Source: CAYSAQ01 sp964429235
GTDB taxonomy: Bacteria; Margulisbacteria; Riflemargulisbacteria; GWF2-35-9; DYQY01
Assembly: GCA_964429235.1 (NCBI GenBank)
Contig: CAYSAQ010000002.1
Span: forward strand, 124,001-188,000
Reading direction: 5' to 3'
Length of the DNA stretch: 64,000 nucleotides
Shown here one piece after another: positions 43,279 through 53,149 of this stretch (within the stretch, counting starts at the first letter, position 1; each line of letters starts with the position of its first letter). The translations under genes were made by a program, and so were the position numbers. The notes below the pieces were generated by a model. That model was given only the letters and a program-made list of their open reading frames with translations, had not been told where the DNA came from and searched no databases.

Positions 43279-44297
43279 TGCTCCTCGAGAGTATTTACTT
43301 ATATAATTTTAGAAATCATTTAGATCAAAAATTTACTTTTAATTCTTTAAATAATTTAATTATAGCTTCTAATGGTTGCGGAAAAAGTAACTTAATAGAG
43401 GCTATTAATTTTTTTTCTATAGCAAGATCTTTTAAGACAAATGTAAATAGAGAAGTAGTGAGTTTTGGAAACAAAGAAGCTTCTTTAATTGGCGAAATTA
43501 AAAACCAAAGAAAAAGTAAATTAAAGATTATTTTCAAAGAAGACGGATCAAAAAAAATAATAGTAGATAATAATGTTTTAAAAAAAAGTTCAGATTTATT
43601 AAAAGAATTTACAACAATATTAATTTCACCTAATGATATTTCAATAATAGAAGGATCACCTAGTATTAGAAGAAAGTATTTAGATACTATTTTATTTAAA
43701 ATAGATGATGGCTATATGGAATTAATGAAGAGATATAAAAAGGTAGTAGATATAAAAAGAAAGTTATATAAAGAAAAAATAATAAATGAAACACTATTGT
43801 CAATTTATCAAGAGAAATTAGAGAAAGATAATAAACAAATAGTAATAAAAAGAGAAAAACTCTTAAAAGAATTAACAAAAGAAGCAAATGCTTATTTAAA
43901 AAAGTATTATCCTAAGGTTGGTGAAATTAATATCAATTATAATAATACCTTTTTAAATTTAGATTTAGAAAGGGAAATAAGATACCATGAATGTTTATAT
44001 GGATCACATAGAGATGATCTGGAAATAAGTTTAAATAAAGAGATTTGTAAGAAGTTTAGCTCAACAGGAGAAAAAAGATTAGTAAGTTTATTATTAAAAA
44101 TAAGCGAAAAAGAGATATTTAATAAAACATCTAATATTAAACCAGTAATATTAATAGATGATGCTTTTTTAGGCTTAGATGACGAAAGACAAAGAATAAT
44201 TTATGATTTAATTGATAATGATCATCAGAAAATCATGACAGCAACAGATGATAAACATATAGATTTAATAAAACAACCAAACGTAATAAGGATATAG
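43278..44297 (+). CDS. recF: DNA replication and repair protein RecF
   Basis: RecF is an SMC-like ATPase that helps load RecA on gaps. The 339-aa protein has 'LYNFRNHLDQKFTF' (8-21), the Walker A 'ASNGCGKSNLIEAI' (31-44) and the ABC signature 'FSSTGEKRLVSLLLKISEKE' (about 257-276) with Walker B 'PVILIDDAFLGLDDERQ' following. It starts at the last base of the dnaN stop. The protein is Lys- and Ile-rich, as expected from the low G+C. Confidence 0.95.
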   Translation: MLLESIYLYNFRNHLDQKFTFNSLNNLIIASNGCGKSNLIEAINFFSIARSFKTNVNREVVSFGNKEASLIGEIKNQRKSKLKIIFKEDGSKKIIVDNNVLKKSSDLLKEFTTILISPNDISIIEGSPSIRRKYLDTILFKIDDGYMELMKRYKKVVDIKRKLYKEKIINETLLSIYQEKLEKDNKQIVIKREKLLKELTKEANAYLKKYYPKVGEININYNNTFLNLDLEREIRYHECLYGSHRDDLEISLNKEICKKFSSTGEKRLVSLLLKISEKEIFNKTSNIKPVILIDDAFLGLDDERQRIIYDLIDNDHQKIMTATDDKHIDLIKQPNVIRI

Positions 44298-44298
44298 A

Positions 44299-45117
44299 GT
44301 GCAACATTTAAAAGAAATACTGTGGAACTTTCAAAATAAGAATATTAAAGAAAGTATGAAAATAAAAACTATTTATCAGGAAGTAGTAAATAAAAATATA
44401 GTAGCAGTAACAAGTGATATCGTTTATAAAAACAGAACATTGACCATTTATGTAAAAGATACGGCATGGGCCGCCCAGCTGATGCAGTATAAACATAAAA
44501 TATTAAAAAGAATAAAAGGAATAGTAAAAGACATCAAAGAAGTAAAAATAAAAGTATCTTTTGAAGGACAAGAGGAGAATGAGTCTGAACAAGAACAGAT
44601 AAAAAGCAGACGAATAAAAAAAGACATGACCGGGCTAATAAATGAAATAAATAATTGTGACGATAAATATAGAGATAAAGTAAAAAGTATAATATTAAAG
44701 TCAGCTAAAGAGTATGAACATGTTTGTGGAGCTTGCGGCAGTCCAATATTATCAAAGAAAAGCAATTTTTGTGCATTATGTATTCATAGAAACAAAGCAT
44801 CAAAAGTGGATAAGGTGAAAGAGATACTAGAGCATACTCCATGGTTAAGGTATGAAGATATAGAGCCAGAGCAGAGAAATAGCTTCGATTACACAGCTTA
44901 TATGCAAGAAAAGAAATTTAAAATTAACCGAATTCGTGATATTATTACAAATGAGTATTTTGATATTAAAAAAAATGAAAAATCGAATTTAGAGGTATTT
45001 AAAACCAAAATAGAGGAATTGGTTATTTTAAAACTAAGCATTGAGCCCTCAGGACTGACGGAACAGAGCATAGAAAACAATATTCCAAAAAAATGGCTTA
45101 AAGTATATAAAAGTTAA
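44299..45117 (+). CDS. DciA-like (DUF721) helicase-loader protein with C-terminal zinc ribbon
   Basis: DciA is the common bacterial loader of the replicative helicase DnaB and often sits between recF and gyrB. The first 90 residues match DUF721, including 'LTIYVKDTAWAAQLMQYKHKI' within 48-68. Then come an acidic/basic linker, a zinc ribbon C143xxC146...C158xxC161 ('CGACGSPI' and 'NFCALC') and about 110 more residues of unknown role. The start is GTG, 1 nt after the recF stop. It is much longer than typical DciA (about 100-170 aa). Confidence 0.8.
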   Translation: MQHLKEILWNFQNKNIKESMKIKTIYQEVVNKNIVAVTSDIVYKNRTLTIYVKDTAWAAQLMQYKHKILKRIKGIVKDIKEVKIKVSFEGQEENESEQEQIKSRRIKKDMTGLINEINNCDDKYRDKVKSIILKSAKEYEHVCGACGSPILSKKSNFCALCIHRNKASKVDKVKEILEHTPWLRYEDIEPEQRNSFDYTAYMQEKKFKINRIRDIITNEYFDIKKNEKSNLEVFKTKIEELVILKLSIEPSGLTEQSIENNIPKKWLKVYKS

Positions 45118-45128
45118 GGAGATAATGA

Positions 45129-47486
45129 ATGTCAGAAACATATAACGCGTCGGATATTAAGATATTGGAAGGGCTAGAAGCTGTTCGTAAAAGACCAGCA
45201 ATGTACATTGGTACAACAGATAAAAGAGGATTGCATCATTTAGTCTACGAGGTATTAGATAATAGTATCGATGAAGCGTTAGCCGGTCATTGTGAAGAAA
45301 TATTAATAGAGTTTAACCTAGATGGCTCAGTTAGTGTTCAAGATGATGGTAGAGGAATTCCAATAGGTATTCATGAAGATAAGGGTGTTAGTGCAGCAGA
45401 AGTTGTTTTAACAGTATTACACGCTGGTGGTAAGTTTGAAGGAAAAGGCTATAAGGTTTCTGGGGGACTACATGGAGTTGGGGTTTCTTGTGTAAACGCA
45501 TTATCAGCAAAACTAGATATAGAAATTTTTCGTGAAGGTAAAAAATATAATCAAACATTTAGAAGAGGAGCTCCAGAAACTCCTGTTATTGTAGAGGCAA
45601 AAGGACATGCTACAGGAACAAAATTAACTTTTTATCCAGATGATCAGATTTTTGAAACGTTAGTATTTGAGCACGCGATTATTTTTTCTAGAGTTAAAGA
45701 GTTAGCGTATCTTAATAAAGGTTTAAAATTAATCTTAGTAGACCATAGACCTGAAGAAGAGCTAAGAGAAGAATTTAAGTATGATGGAGGACTTTTAGAA
45801 TATATTAAAGCAATTGATGCTACTAAAGAAGATTTATTAAAAGAACCTTTTTATTTCAACAAAGAAAAAGATAATGTGGATGTTGAAATTGCGATTAACT
45901 ATAGTAGAAATTATTATGACGAGCATATTATTACGTTTGTTAATAATATTAGAACAAGAGAAGGTGGAACACACTTATCAGGGTTTAGAACAGCACTTAC
46001 TAGATCTTTAAATTCATTTGCAAGAAAGCATAAGGTTTTTAAAGGGAAAGAAACACTTACTGGTAATGATGTAAAAGAAGGACTTACGGCAATTATTTCT
46101 GTAAAAGTTCCTGATCCTCAGTTTGAAGGTCAGACTAAAACAAAATTAGGAAATAGTGAAGTAAGAGGGATTGTAGATAGTGTAGTTGCAGAAGGATTAG
46201 AGCTAGCACTGGAAAGAGATCCAAATAATGCTAAGAATATTATTAACAAATCGTTACTTGCAGCAAAAGCAAGAGAAGCTGCTAGAAAAGCACAAGATTT
46301 AGCAAGAAGAAAGAACGTATTAGAGAGTACAACATTGCCTGGTAAATTATCGGATTGCACTGAATCAGATCCGACAAAATCAGAATTGTTCATAGTGGAG
46401 GGTGATTCTGCGGGTGGATCAGCAAAGCAGGGTAGAGACAGACATTATCAAGCAATTTTGCCATTAAGAGGTAAGATTATTAATGTTGAGAAAGCAAGAT
46501 TAGATAAACTATTAGCTAACGAAGAAGTAAAATCACTTATTACAGCTATTGGACCTGAAGTCATTGCAAACATGAATAAGTCTGATGAAGATTTAACATT
46601 AGAGAATGTCTTAAAAAAGGTCAGATATCATAAAATTGTAATCATGACCGATGCGGATGTAGATGGTGCGCATATTAGAACTTTATTATTAACATTTTTT
46701 TATAGATACGCTCGTCCTATAGTAGATGCAGGATTGGTTTATGTAGCTCAACCACCATTATATTTGATTAAAAAAGGTCAGAGAAAACAGTATGTTTATA
46801 GTGAAGAAGAAAAGAATCAGGTTCTAAGCGAATTAGCTTTGGCCGGAGTTTCTGTCAAAACAAAAAATGGTAAGACATTAGAGGGAACGGACATACTAGA
46901 GTTTGTTGATAAACTAAGACAATTTAAGAAACTAATGTTAGAAGCAGATAGATATGATATGGATAAAGATAAGCTAAAAGAGCTTATTTTAACAATGACA
47001 ATTCCAAGATTTATTGAAATAAAAAAAGCATGTAACGAGATGAACGAAGAGGTTCTAGCTTCAATTGAAAGTGATATGGAGAAGCTTTTAGTCGATATTT
47101 ATACTAAGAAACAATTAGATACCGAGATGATTAAAGATATTATGCATTTTACAGAGGATATTCAGGAAACTGAAACAGCACCTTATGAGATTGTAATGTC
47201 AGAGAAGGTAGATACAATTGAAGAAAATAATTTACTAATTAGTTTTATTGATAAATTAGCAAGTAAGGGAGTTGGAATCCAGCGATATAAAGGTTTGGGT
47301 GAAATGAATCCAGATCAATTATGGGAAACAACAATGGATCCAATGAAGAGAGCCTTGCTTCAGATCAAATTAGAAGATAGTGAGATAGCAGATGAAATAT
47401 TTACTATATTAATGGGTAGCGACGTAGCTCCAAGAAAGAATTTTATTGAGACATATGCCAGAAAAGTTAAGTGGCTGGATGTATAG
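45129..47486 (+). CDS. gyrB: DNA gyrase subunit B
   Basis: GyrB supplies the ATPase of gyrase. The 785-aa protein begins '[21 protein letters not shown]' across residues 8-28, with GHKL motifs '[13 protein letters not shown]' (about 41-53) and '[14 protein letters not shown]' (about 117-130) and the Toprim '[20 protein letters not shown]' (about 424-443) and '[21 protein letters not shown]'-like metal motif '[20 protein letters not shown]'. It is 11 nt after the dciA-like gene and 18 nt before gyrA. Confidence 0.98.
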   Translation: [785 protein letters not shown]

Positions 47487-47504
47487 GAAAGGGAGATAAC
47501 ATAA

Positions 47505-49976
47505 ATGCAAGAAGATCTATTTTCAACAATGAATGTTACTGAAGTGAATATTGAAGAGGAGATGAAGGCTTCCTATATTGATTACGCAATGAGCGTTATC
47601 GTTGGTCGTGCTTTGCCAGATGTAAGAGATGGTCTAAAGCCAGTACATAGAAGAATTCTTTATGCTATGCATGAACAAGGAATCACCCATGATAAGTCTT
47701 ATAAGAAATCCGCTAGGGTTGTCGGGGAAGTTTTAGGTAAATATCACCCACATGGCGATACTGCAGTATACGATTCTATGGTAAGAATGGCACAGCAGTT
47801 CTCACTTCGTTATCCAATGGTTGATGGCCAGGGTAATTTTGGTTCTGTTGATGGCGATAATGCAGCAGCAATGCGTTATACAGAAGCAAGAATGTCTAAA
47901 ATAGCAGCAGAAATGCTTGCTGATATTGAAAAGAACACAGTTGAGTTTTCACCAAACTTTGATGAATCGCTGAAAGAACCAACAGTTCTTCCATCAAAAT
48001 TACCAAGTTTACTTATAAACGGTAGTTCTGGTATTGCGGTAGGTATGGCTACAAATATCCCTCCACACAACTTAACAGAAGTAATTGATGCAGTTACTGC
48101 ATTAATTGATAATCCAGAGATGACGGTAATGGACTTGATGCAATTTGTAAAAGGTCCTGATTTTCCTACAGGCGCTATTATTAGAGGTCAAAAAGGAATC
48201 ATAGATGCTTATAATACCGGAAAAGGTATTATCAAATTGCAAGCTAGATATCATATAGAGGAAGTAAAAAGTAAGAAAAGAAGAGCAATTATTGTTACTG
48301 AATTACCATACGCGGTAAACAAAGCTCAACTTATTATTAAGATAGCTGATCTCGTAAAAGCGAAAACAATAAACGGCATTGCAGATCTAAGAGATGAGTC
48401 TGATAGAAAAGGCATGAGGATTTATATCGAGTTAAAACGCGATGCTAATGAAGATATCGCACTTAATCTCCTTATGAAGCATACAAACCTGCTTATGAGC
48501 TATGGTATTAATATCGTTGCGCTTGATAACGGACAACCAAAATTGCTTGGACTTAAGGATCTTTTAGTTAAGTTTTTAGAGCATAGATTCACTGTAGTAA
48601 AAAGAAGCGTAGAGTTTGATCTTAAGAAAGCTCAAGCAAGAGCTCATATCTTAGAAGGTCTGCGTATTGCACTTCATAATCTTGATGAAGTAATTGAGCT
48701 TATTAAAGCTAGTGCAAATGGAGCAGAAGCAAGAGAAAAACTTATAGCAAGATTTGGTTTTTCTGAGATTCAAGCACAAGCAATCTTAGATATGAAGTTA
48801 CAAAGATTAACAGGTCTTGAACGAGACAAAATAGAAGTAGAATACAATGAATTAATTACTAAGATAGCAGATATGCTAGATATTCTTTCTAAGAGAAGTA
48901 GAATTTTAGATATTATCAAAGCAGATTGTTTCTACCTAAGAGAAAAGTTTGGAGATAAGAGAAAAACTGAACTTGCAGAAGGTGTAGAAAATCTTGATAT
49001 TGAAGATTTAATTCAAGAAGAGAAAGTAGCAGTTTTCTTTACAAAGTTTGGCTTTGTTAAGAGGCTTGCCGTTGATACTTTTAGAACGCAATTAAGAGGC
49101 GGAAGAGGTATTGGCGGAATGGTAACAAGAGAAGGCGATATCATCGAAAAAGTTGTAATTACGTCTACTCATAGTTACCTTGTTTGTTTCACTTCAGAAG
49201 GTAAGTGCTATAAGACAAAGGTTTATAACATTCCAGAAGAATCTAGATACAGCAAAGGCTCTTCAATTAAGAATGTGCTTAATCTTAAAGAAGAAGAAAA
49301 AGTAACAACTGGTGTTGTAATCGAAGATTTTGAAGCAGCAGATCAATATTTATTTATGACCACAACTCAAGGTATTGTTAAGAGGGTTAAAGTTATAGAT
49401 TTTAAGAATATTAGAACAACAGGTATTATTGCAATTAATCTAGATGAAAAAGATGAGCTTAGATGGGTTGAGCAAACTAACGGCAGCATGGATATCCTAA
49501 TGGTTAGTAGCAATGGTATGGTTATCAGATTTGATGAACAGCAGGTTCGCTCTGTTGGACGTACCGCAAGAGGCGTTCGTGGAATGAAGCTACGTGATGG
49601 AGATACACTGGTAGGTAATAGTATTATCGACCCAGCTGAGGAAAGAGAAAGCTTGCTTATGATAGCCGTATCTGGTACTGGTAAGAGAACACAGGTTCCA
49701 AACTTTAGAGTACAGAACAGAGCAGGTATCGGAGTAATCGGGATTAAGCTAAAAGTAGGAGATAAGTTATCAGGCGGATTAGTAGTTCAGCCAGATGATG
49801 AGATCATGATTGTTTCTTCAAAAGGAACGGTTTCAAGACAGTTTGTTAAAAACATATCTTCACAAGGAAGAGCCGCTCGCGGAGTAAGAGTCCAGAAGTT
49901 AGATAACAACGATAACGTTGTTGCTTATGCAAAACTCTTAAAAGAAGAAGAAGAAGAAACGGAAAGCAAAAAATAA
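47505..49976 (+). CDS. gyrA: DNA gyrase subunit A
   Basis: GyrA cuts and rejoins DNA. The 823-aa protein has 'SYIDYAMSVIVGRALPDVRD' (23-42), the quinolone-resistance region 'KYHPHGDTAVYDSMVRMAQQ' with the catalytic Tyr in 'AMRYTEARMS', and the GyrA-box region 'QLRGGRGIGGM' (about 529-539), which favours gyrase over Topo IV. It ends with an acidic/Glu-rich tail. Its TAA is directly followed by the ychF ATG. Confidence 0.98.
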   Translation: MQEDLFSTMNVTEVNIEEEMKASYIDYAMSVIVGRALPDVRDGLKPVHRRILYAMHEQGITHDKSYKKSARVVGEVLGKYHPHGDTAVYDSMVRMAQQFSLRYPMVDGQGNFGSVDGDNAAAMRYTEARMSKIAAEMLADIEKNTVEFSPNFDESLKEPTVLPSKLPSLLINGSSGIAVGMATNIPPHNLTEVIDAVTALIDNPEMTVMDLMQFVKGPDFPTGAIIRGQKGIIDAYNTGKGIIKLQARYHIEEVKSKKRRAIIVTELPYAVNKAQLIIKIADLVKAKTINGIADLRDESDRKGMRIYIELKRDANEDIALNLLMKHTNLLMSYGINIVALDNGQPKLLGLKDLLVKFLEHRFTVVKRSVEFDLKKAQARAHILEGLRIALHNLDEVIELIKASANGAEAREKLIARFGFSEIQAQAILDMKLQRLTGLERDKIEVEYNELITKIADMLDILSKRSRILDIIKADCFYLREKFGDKRKTELAEGVENLDIEDLIQEEKVAVFFTKFGFVKRLAVDTFRTQLRGGRGIGGMVTREGDIIEKVVITSTHSYLVCFTSEGKCYKTKVYNIPEESRYSKGSSIKNVLNLKEEEKVTTGVVIEDFEAADQYLFMTTTQGIVKRVKVIDFKNIRTTGIIAINLDEKDELRWVEQTNGSMDILMVSSNGMVIRFDEQQVRSVGRTARGVRGMKLRDGDTLVGNSIIDPAEERESLLMIAVSGTGKRTQVPNFRVQNRAGIGVIGIKLKVGDKLSGGLVVQPDDEIMIVSSKGTVSRQFVKNISSQGRAARGVRVQKLDNNDNVVAYAKLLKEEEEETESKK

Positions 49977-51077
49977 ATGGGGTTTTCTTTAGGAATAGTT
50001 GGACTTCCCAATGTTGGGAAGTCTACCCTTTTTAATGCTATAACCAAAGCTGGTGCTGAAGCCAGTAATTATCCTTTTTGTACAATTGACCCTAATGTAG
50101 GAATAGTAGCAGTTTCTGATGAAAGACTAGCCGTTCTTTCTAAGATCTCAAGCTCTAAAGCTATACTTCCAACTGCTATCGAGTTTGTTGATATAGCAGG
50201 ATTAGTTCAGGGAGCTTCAAAGGGCGAGGGACTTGGAAACAAGTTTTTAGCAAACATCAGAGAAGTAAGTGCGATTGTACATGTTGTAAGATGTTTCGAA
50301 GACACGCAAGTTATTCATGTGGATGGTTCAGTTGATCCCACAAGAGACATAGACATTATTAACACAGAACTTATAATGGCAGACCTACAGACTGTAGAAA
50401 AACGTCTTGAAGGGCTTCACAAGAAAGTCAAAGCACAAGATAAAGAATCTATTGCTATGCATGCTTGTTTTTCAAAAGTACAAGAAGCCTTAGAGGCTGG
50501 AAAAGCAGCTAGAACAGTTTCCCTAACAGAAGATGAAGAGAAGATGGTTCAGCAAATTAATTTACTATCAATCAAACCAGTTATTTATGCCGCCAATGTT
50601 AGTGAAGATGACATTGTTGATGGTATAGAGAATGACTTCGTGAAAAGCGTTAGAAATTTTGCAGATAGCGAAAGCAACGAAGTGGTTGTAATTTCAGCAA
50701 AGATTGAATCAGAAATAGCACAATTAGATGAAGCAGAAGCAAAAGAGTTTTTAATAGAGATGGGCATGGATGAAGCTGGCTTATCAAAGCTTGTGAAGTC
50801 CAGTTTTAAGCTTTTAGGACTAATTACATATCTAACAACAGGCGAAATGGAAACAAGAGCCTGGACGATTAAAATAGGCACAAAAGCGCCAGGAGCAGCA
50901 GGCGTTATTCATACTGATTTTGAAAAAGGATTCATTAAAGCAGAGGTAGTAGCTTATGAGGACTTAAAAGTCGCAAATAGTATGGCAAAAGCTAAAGAAA
51001 ACGGCACCGTGCGACTAGAGGGTAAAGAATACGTTATGAAAGATGGCGACGTAGTAGTTTTCAAGTTCAACGTTTAA
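49977..51077 (+). CDS. ychF: Redox-responsive ATPase/GTPase YchF
   Basis: YchF is an Obg-family P-loop ATPase that binds ribosomes. The 366-aa protein has 'LGIVGLPNVGKSTLFNAITK' (5-24), 'NYPFCTIDPNVGIV', 'EFVDIAGLVQGASKGEGLGN' (about 67-86) and a C-terminal TGS domain ('AWTIKIGTKAPGAAGVIHTD'). The NxxE-type G4 motif gives ATP preference in the family. It begins at the base after the gyrA stop. Confidence 0.97.
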   Translation: MGFSLGIVGLPNVGKSTLFNAITKAGAEASNYPFCTIDPNVGIVAVSDERLAVLSKISSSKAILPTAIEFVDIAGLVQGASKGEGLGNKFLANIREVSAIVHVVRCFEDTQVIHVDGSVDPTRDIDIINTELIMADLQTVEKRLEGLHKKVKAQDKESIAMHACFSKVQEALEAGKAARTVSLTEDEEKMVQQINLLSIKPVIYAANVSEDDIVDGIENDFVKSVRNFADSESNEVVVISAKIESEIAQLDEAEAKEFLIEMGMDEAGLSKLVKSSFKLLGLITYLTTGEMETRAWTIKIGTKAPGAAGVIHTDFEKGFIKAEVVAYEDLKVANSMAKAKENGTVRLEGKEYVMKDGDVVVFKFNV

Positions 51078-51084
51078 GCCATAA

Positions 51085-51993
51085 TTATCTATTTTCGCTA
51101 TAAACAGTTAGAAGTATTTCAACAGCCTCAGCAGGATCTTTCTCTTCAACTGAATCAAACAACGGTATTTGGATTCCCATTAGTAGAACAAAAGGATTTT
51201 TACTCCAGTTAATAATAGTTTTAACAGGAATGCCTGCTTCTAATAACATTTTTCCAAAAGGATCATTTTGAATAAGGTTTTGCATATTCGTTTTTGCTAT
51301 CCAGACATTTCTTTCAAGCATTGCTTCAAAAGGAGATGCGCTTGCATGAACGCCGTTATTTAATTCATCGATATAGATTCCAAATTTATCCAAATTTTCT
51401 TCCAACATTTTTCGCATTTCCATTATTATTGTTCTAAATTTAGCCCATGTCATAGAAAAAGAAGCCTCCCCAAAGATTATAAAAGCGTTATCGTCTTTGT
51501 AAACATTCAACAACTGGGGAATAAAACCGTTAGTTATGATGAGTTCTTCATTATTAATTTTTACTGAGCCAAAACGAACACCTGCTACTTTTAATACAGC
51601 TTTGGCTTTTTTCCATGCACCAAATAGCTCATCTGGTGATAATTTGTAATCCTCAAGCACAGTATAGGCACTTTTTATAACTCCCAGATCTTTAGCTTCA
51701 TCGAATGTTAGCCCAAAGTGAGCAAGAAAATTTGTTTGTTCATCATCTGTCAGTGTAAAAGCAGAAGGCTCCAATAAAGTGTTTTTATAGTGAGCGCTAT
51801 AATGTTTTTCGATAAGATCCTCATTAGCAATTGTCTTTCCCTTAATAATACTCGGCGTTGTGGGAAAAGATATTCCATGTTCTTTTAGGAATGATAGGCA
51901 AGCCAAAACAGCTTCTTTGCTTATTGATACTGTAGGTTTTATAAATACGGGTGCTGTTTTTGCAGCGTTAAAAGATATTGGCTTAAGGTTCAT
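51085..51993 (-). CDS. Possible divergent nucleoside-diphosphate-kinase-like protein
   Basis: The 302-aa protein resembles NDK at both ends. The N-terminus reads 'APVFIKPTVSISKEAVLACL' (13-32) and later 'IEKHYSAHYKN', like the KPD and HYxxH elements. The segment 'ELNNGVHASASPFEAMLER' (about 211-229) resembles the catalytic N-x-V-HASDS motif with its His. About 100 extra residues separate the two parts compared with a 140-aa NDK. This is a by-eye match, so the activity is a hypothesis. Convergent with ychF. Confidence 0.5.
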   Translation of the reverse strand: MNLKPISFNAAKTAPVFIKPTVSISKEAVLACLSFLKEHGISFPTTPSIIKGKTIANEDLIEKHYSAHYKNTLLEPSAFTLTDDEQTNFLAHFGLTFDEAKDLGVIKSAYTVLEDYKLSPDELFGAWKKAKAVLKVAGVRFGSVKINNEELIITNGFIPQLLNVYKDDNAFIIFGEASFSMTWAKFRTIIMEMRKMLEENLDKFGIYIDELNNGVHASASPFEAMLERNVWIAKTNMQNLIQNDPFGKMLLEAGIPVKTIINWSKNPFVLLMGIQIPLFDSVEEKDPAEAVEILLTVYSENR

Positions 51994-52054
51994 TATTTTG
52001 GTCCTTTTTTGTTTAAGTTTTTAATATATCGATAATATAAGTATAAGGTTGCAA

Positions 52055-52072
52055 CTAATTTATGTAAATTAG
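52055..52072. repeat. Inverted repeat upstream of the 302-aa gene
   Basis: CTAATTT and AAATTAG flank a 4-nt centre (ATGT). It may be an operator or chance AT-rich symmetry. Confidence 0.35.
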
Positions 52073-52133
52073 CGGGAACTAGGGCTCTCTCTTACGATAA
52101 TCTAAAACAAGATAAACAGGAGAGGTTAAATTT

Positions 52134-53042
52134 ATGAATAATAAAATTATAGCAATTGATGCTGGGGTTATAAAAGATGAAGCAATTGCAATGGTACGAG
52201 ATGATTGGCAAGAATTAGCAACGCTTGGAGAATCATTAAGAAATGATATGGATGTTGTTAGTGCTGCATTGTTGGTTAGTGAAAAAGCAATTGCGCATGC
52301 TGGCGACTCAGCAGTAGAAATTCTTTTAACACATACAAGAACGGTAACGCTTATGTTTGACACACACAAGCTAGCAGTTGCTCTGGTTAAATTCGAGAAG
52401 TGGTGTAAGAAAAATAAGATTGAAGGAGATACTCAGAATTTTTTAAGACAAAATAGGTTTATTAATTTGTTAAAAAATGTCGATAAACTCCATGAACAAC
52501 TTATAGAGCCAATACCACAAGTAGTAGAAACAGATGAAGCAATAGAAATAAAGCCATCAGTTGAAGAATTACCAAATGAAGAAATTATAGAAGGAAGTAC
52601 TAGATTTTTAGAAAACCTTTTGGACGAATTAGAAATAGCTAAAACAATGCCTCCGATTTCTATTGCCAGCTTATTTTTTGAGAAGTTTTATATGTTGAGA
52701 AGCGAAGAAGCCCCTGTTTTATCAAAAGAGGCGATAGCTGAATATAATGAAGAAACACAAAGTAATGCTGAAAAACTTGCCGCAGAATTTATGATTAAGT
52801 ATTCTGACCCAAGCTCAAGAGTGTCAGTCGAAATGTTTAATGCTTTGCTATTTGGAGCACCGAAAGAAATGAGACCTTCAATTATAAGAGGAGCTGTCCC
52901 TTTCATTGAGATAGGGCTTTTCGTTGAAGTAGCTGATAATGTTATTGGGCTTAAGCCATTTGACGGAGTAGCTGTTCAAGTAGCTAAAGATGTTATTAGT
53001 GCATTGCAAGAGAAGCATGCGCTAGATATAGACAACCAGTAA
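52134..53042 (+). CDS. Hypothetical protein with DUF4116-like N-terminus, 302 aa
   Basis: The first 70 residues have the pattern 'VRDDWQELATLGESLRNDMDV' followed by 'VSAALLVSEKAIAHAGD', similar to DUF4116 repeats (alternating 'D...VLxAV...ALxxAS'). The rest is unassigned and Glu-rich in the middle. AGGAGAGG precedes the ATG. Its neighbour on the other side is the rpsP operon; no functional link is obvious. Confidence 0.65.
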   Translation: MNNKIIAIDAGVIKDEAIAMVRDDWQELATLGESLRNDMDVVSAALLVSEKAIAHAGDSAVEILLTHTRTVTLMFDTHKLAVALVKFEKWCKKNKIEGDTQNFLRQNRFINLLKNVDKLHEQLIEPIPQVVETDEAIEIKPSVEELPNEEIIEGSTRFLENLLDELEIAKTMPPISIASLFFEKFYMLRSEEAPVLSKEAIAEYNEETQSNAEKLAAEFMIKYSDPSSRVSVEMFNALLFGAPKEMRPSIIRGAVPFIEIGLFVEVADNVIGLKPFDGVAVQVAKDVISALQEKHALDIDNQ

Positions 53043-53048
53043 AGCATA

Positions 53049-53077
53049 TTGCCCCTTTCCCAAAATAAGTGTAGAAT
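53049..53077 (+). promoter_or_regulatory. Promoter of the rpsP ribosomal operon
   Basis: TTGCCC (53049-53054), a 17-bp spacer and TAGAAT (53072-53077) precede rpsP. A second TAGAAT lies at 53087-53092, and the two surround ATTCT, an inverted repeat of the hexamer. Confidence 0.5.
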
Positions 53078-53149
53078 ACTATTCTGTAGAATAGGTGTAT
53101 AGTCGCAGTACAGATGCAGTAACAGTTTAAATGGAGGTGAAGAAAGTAG

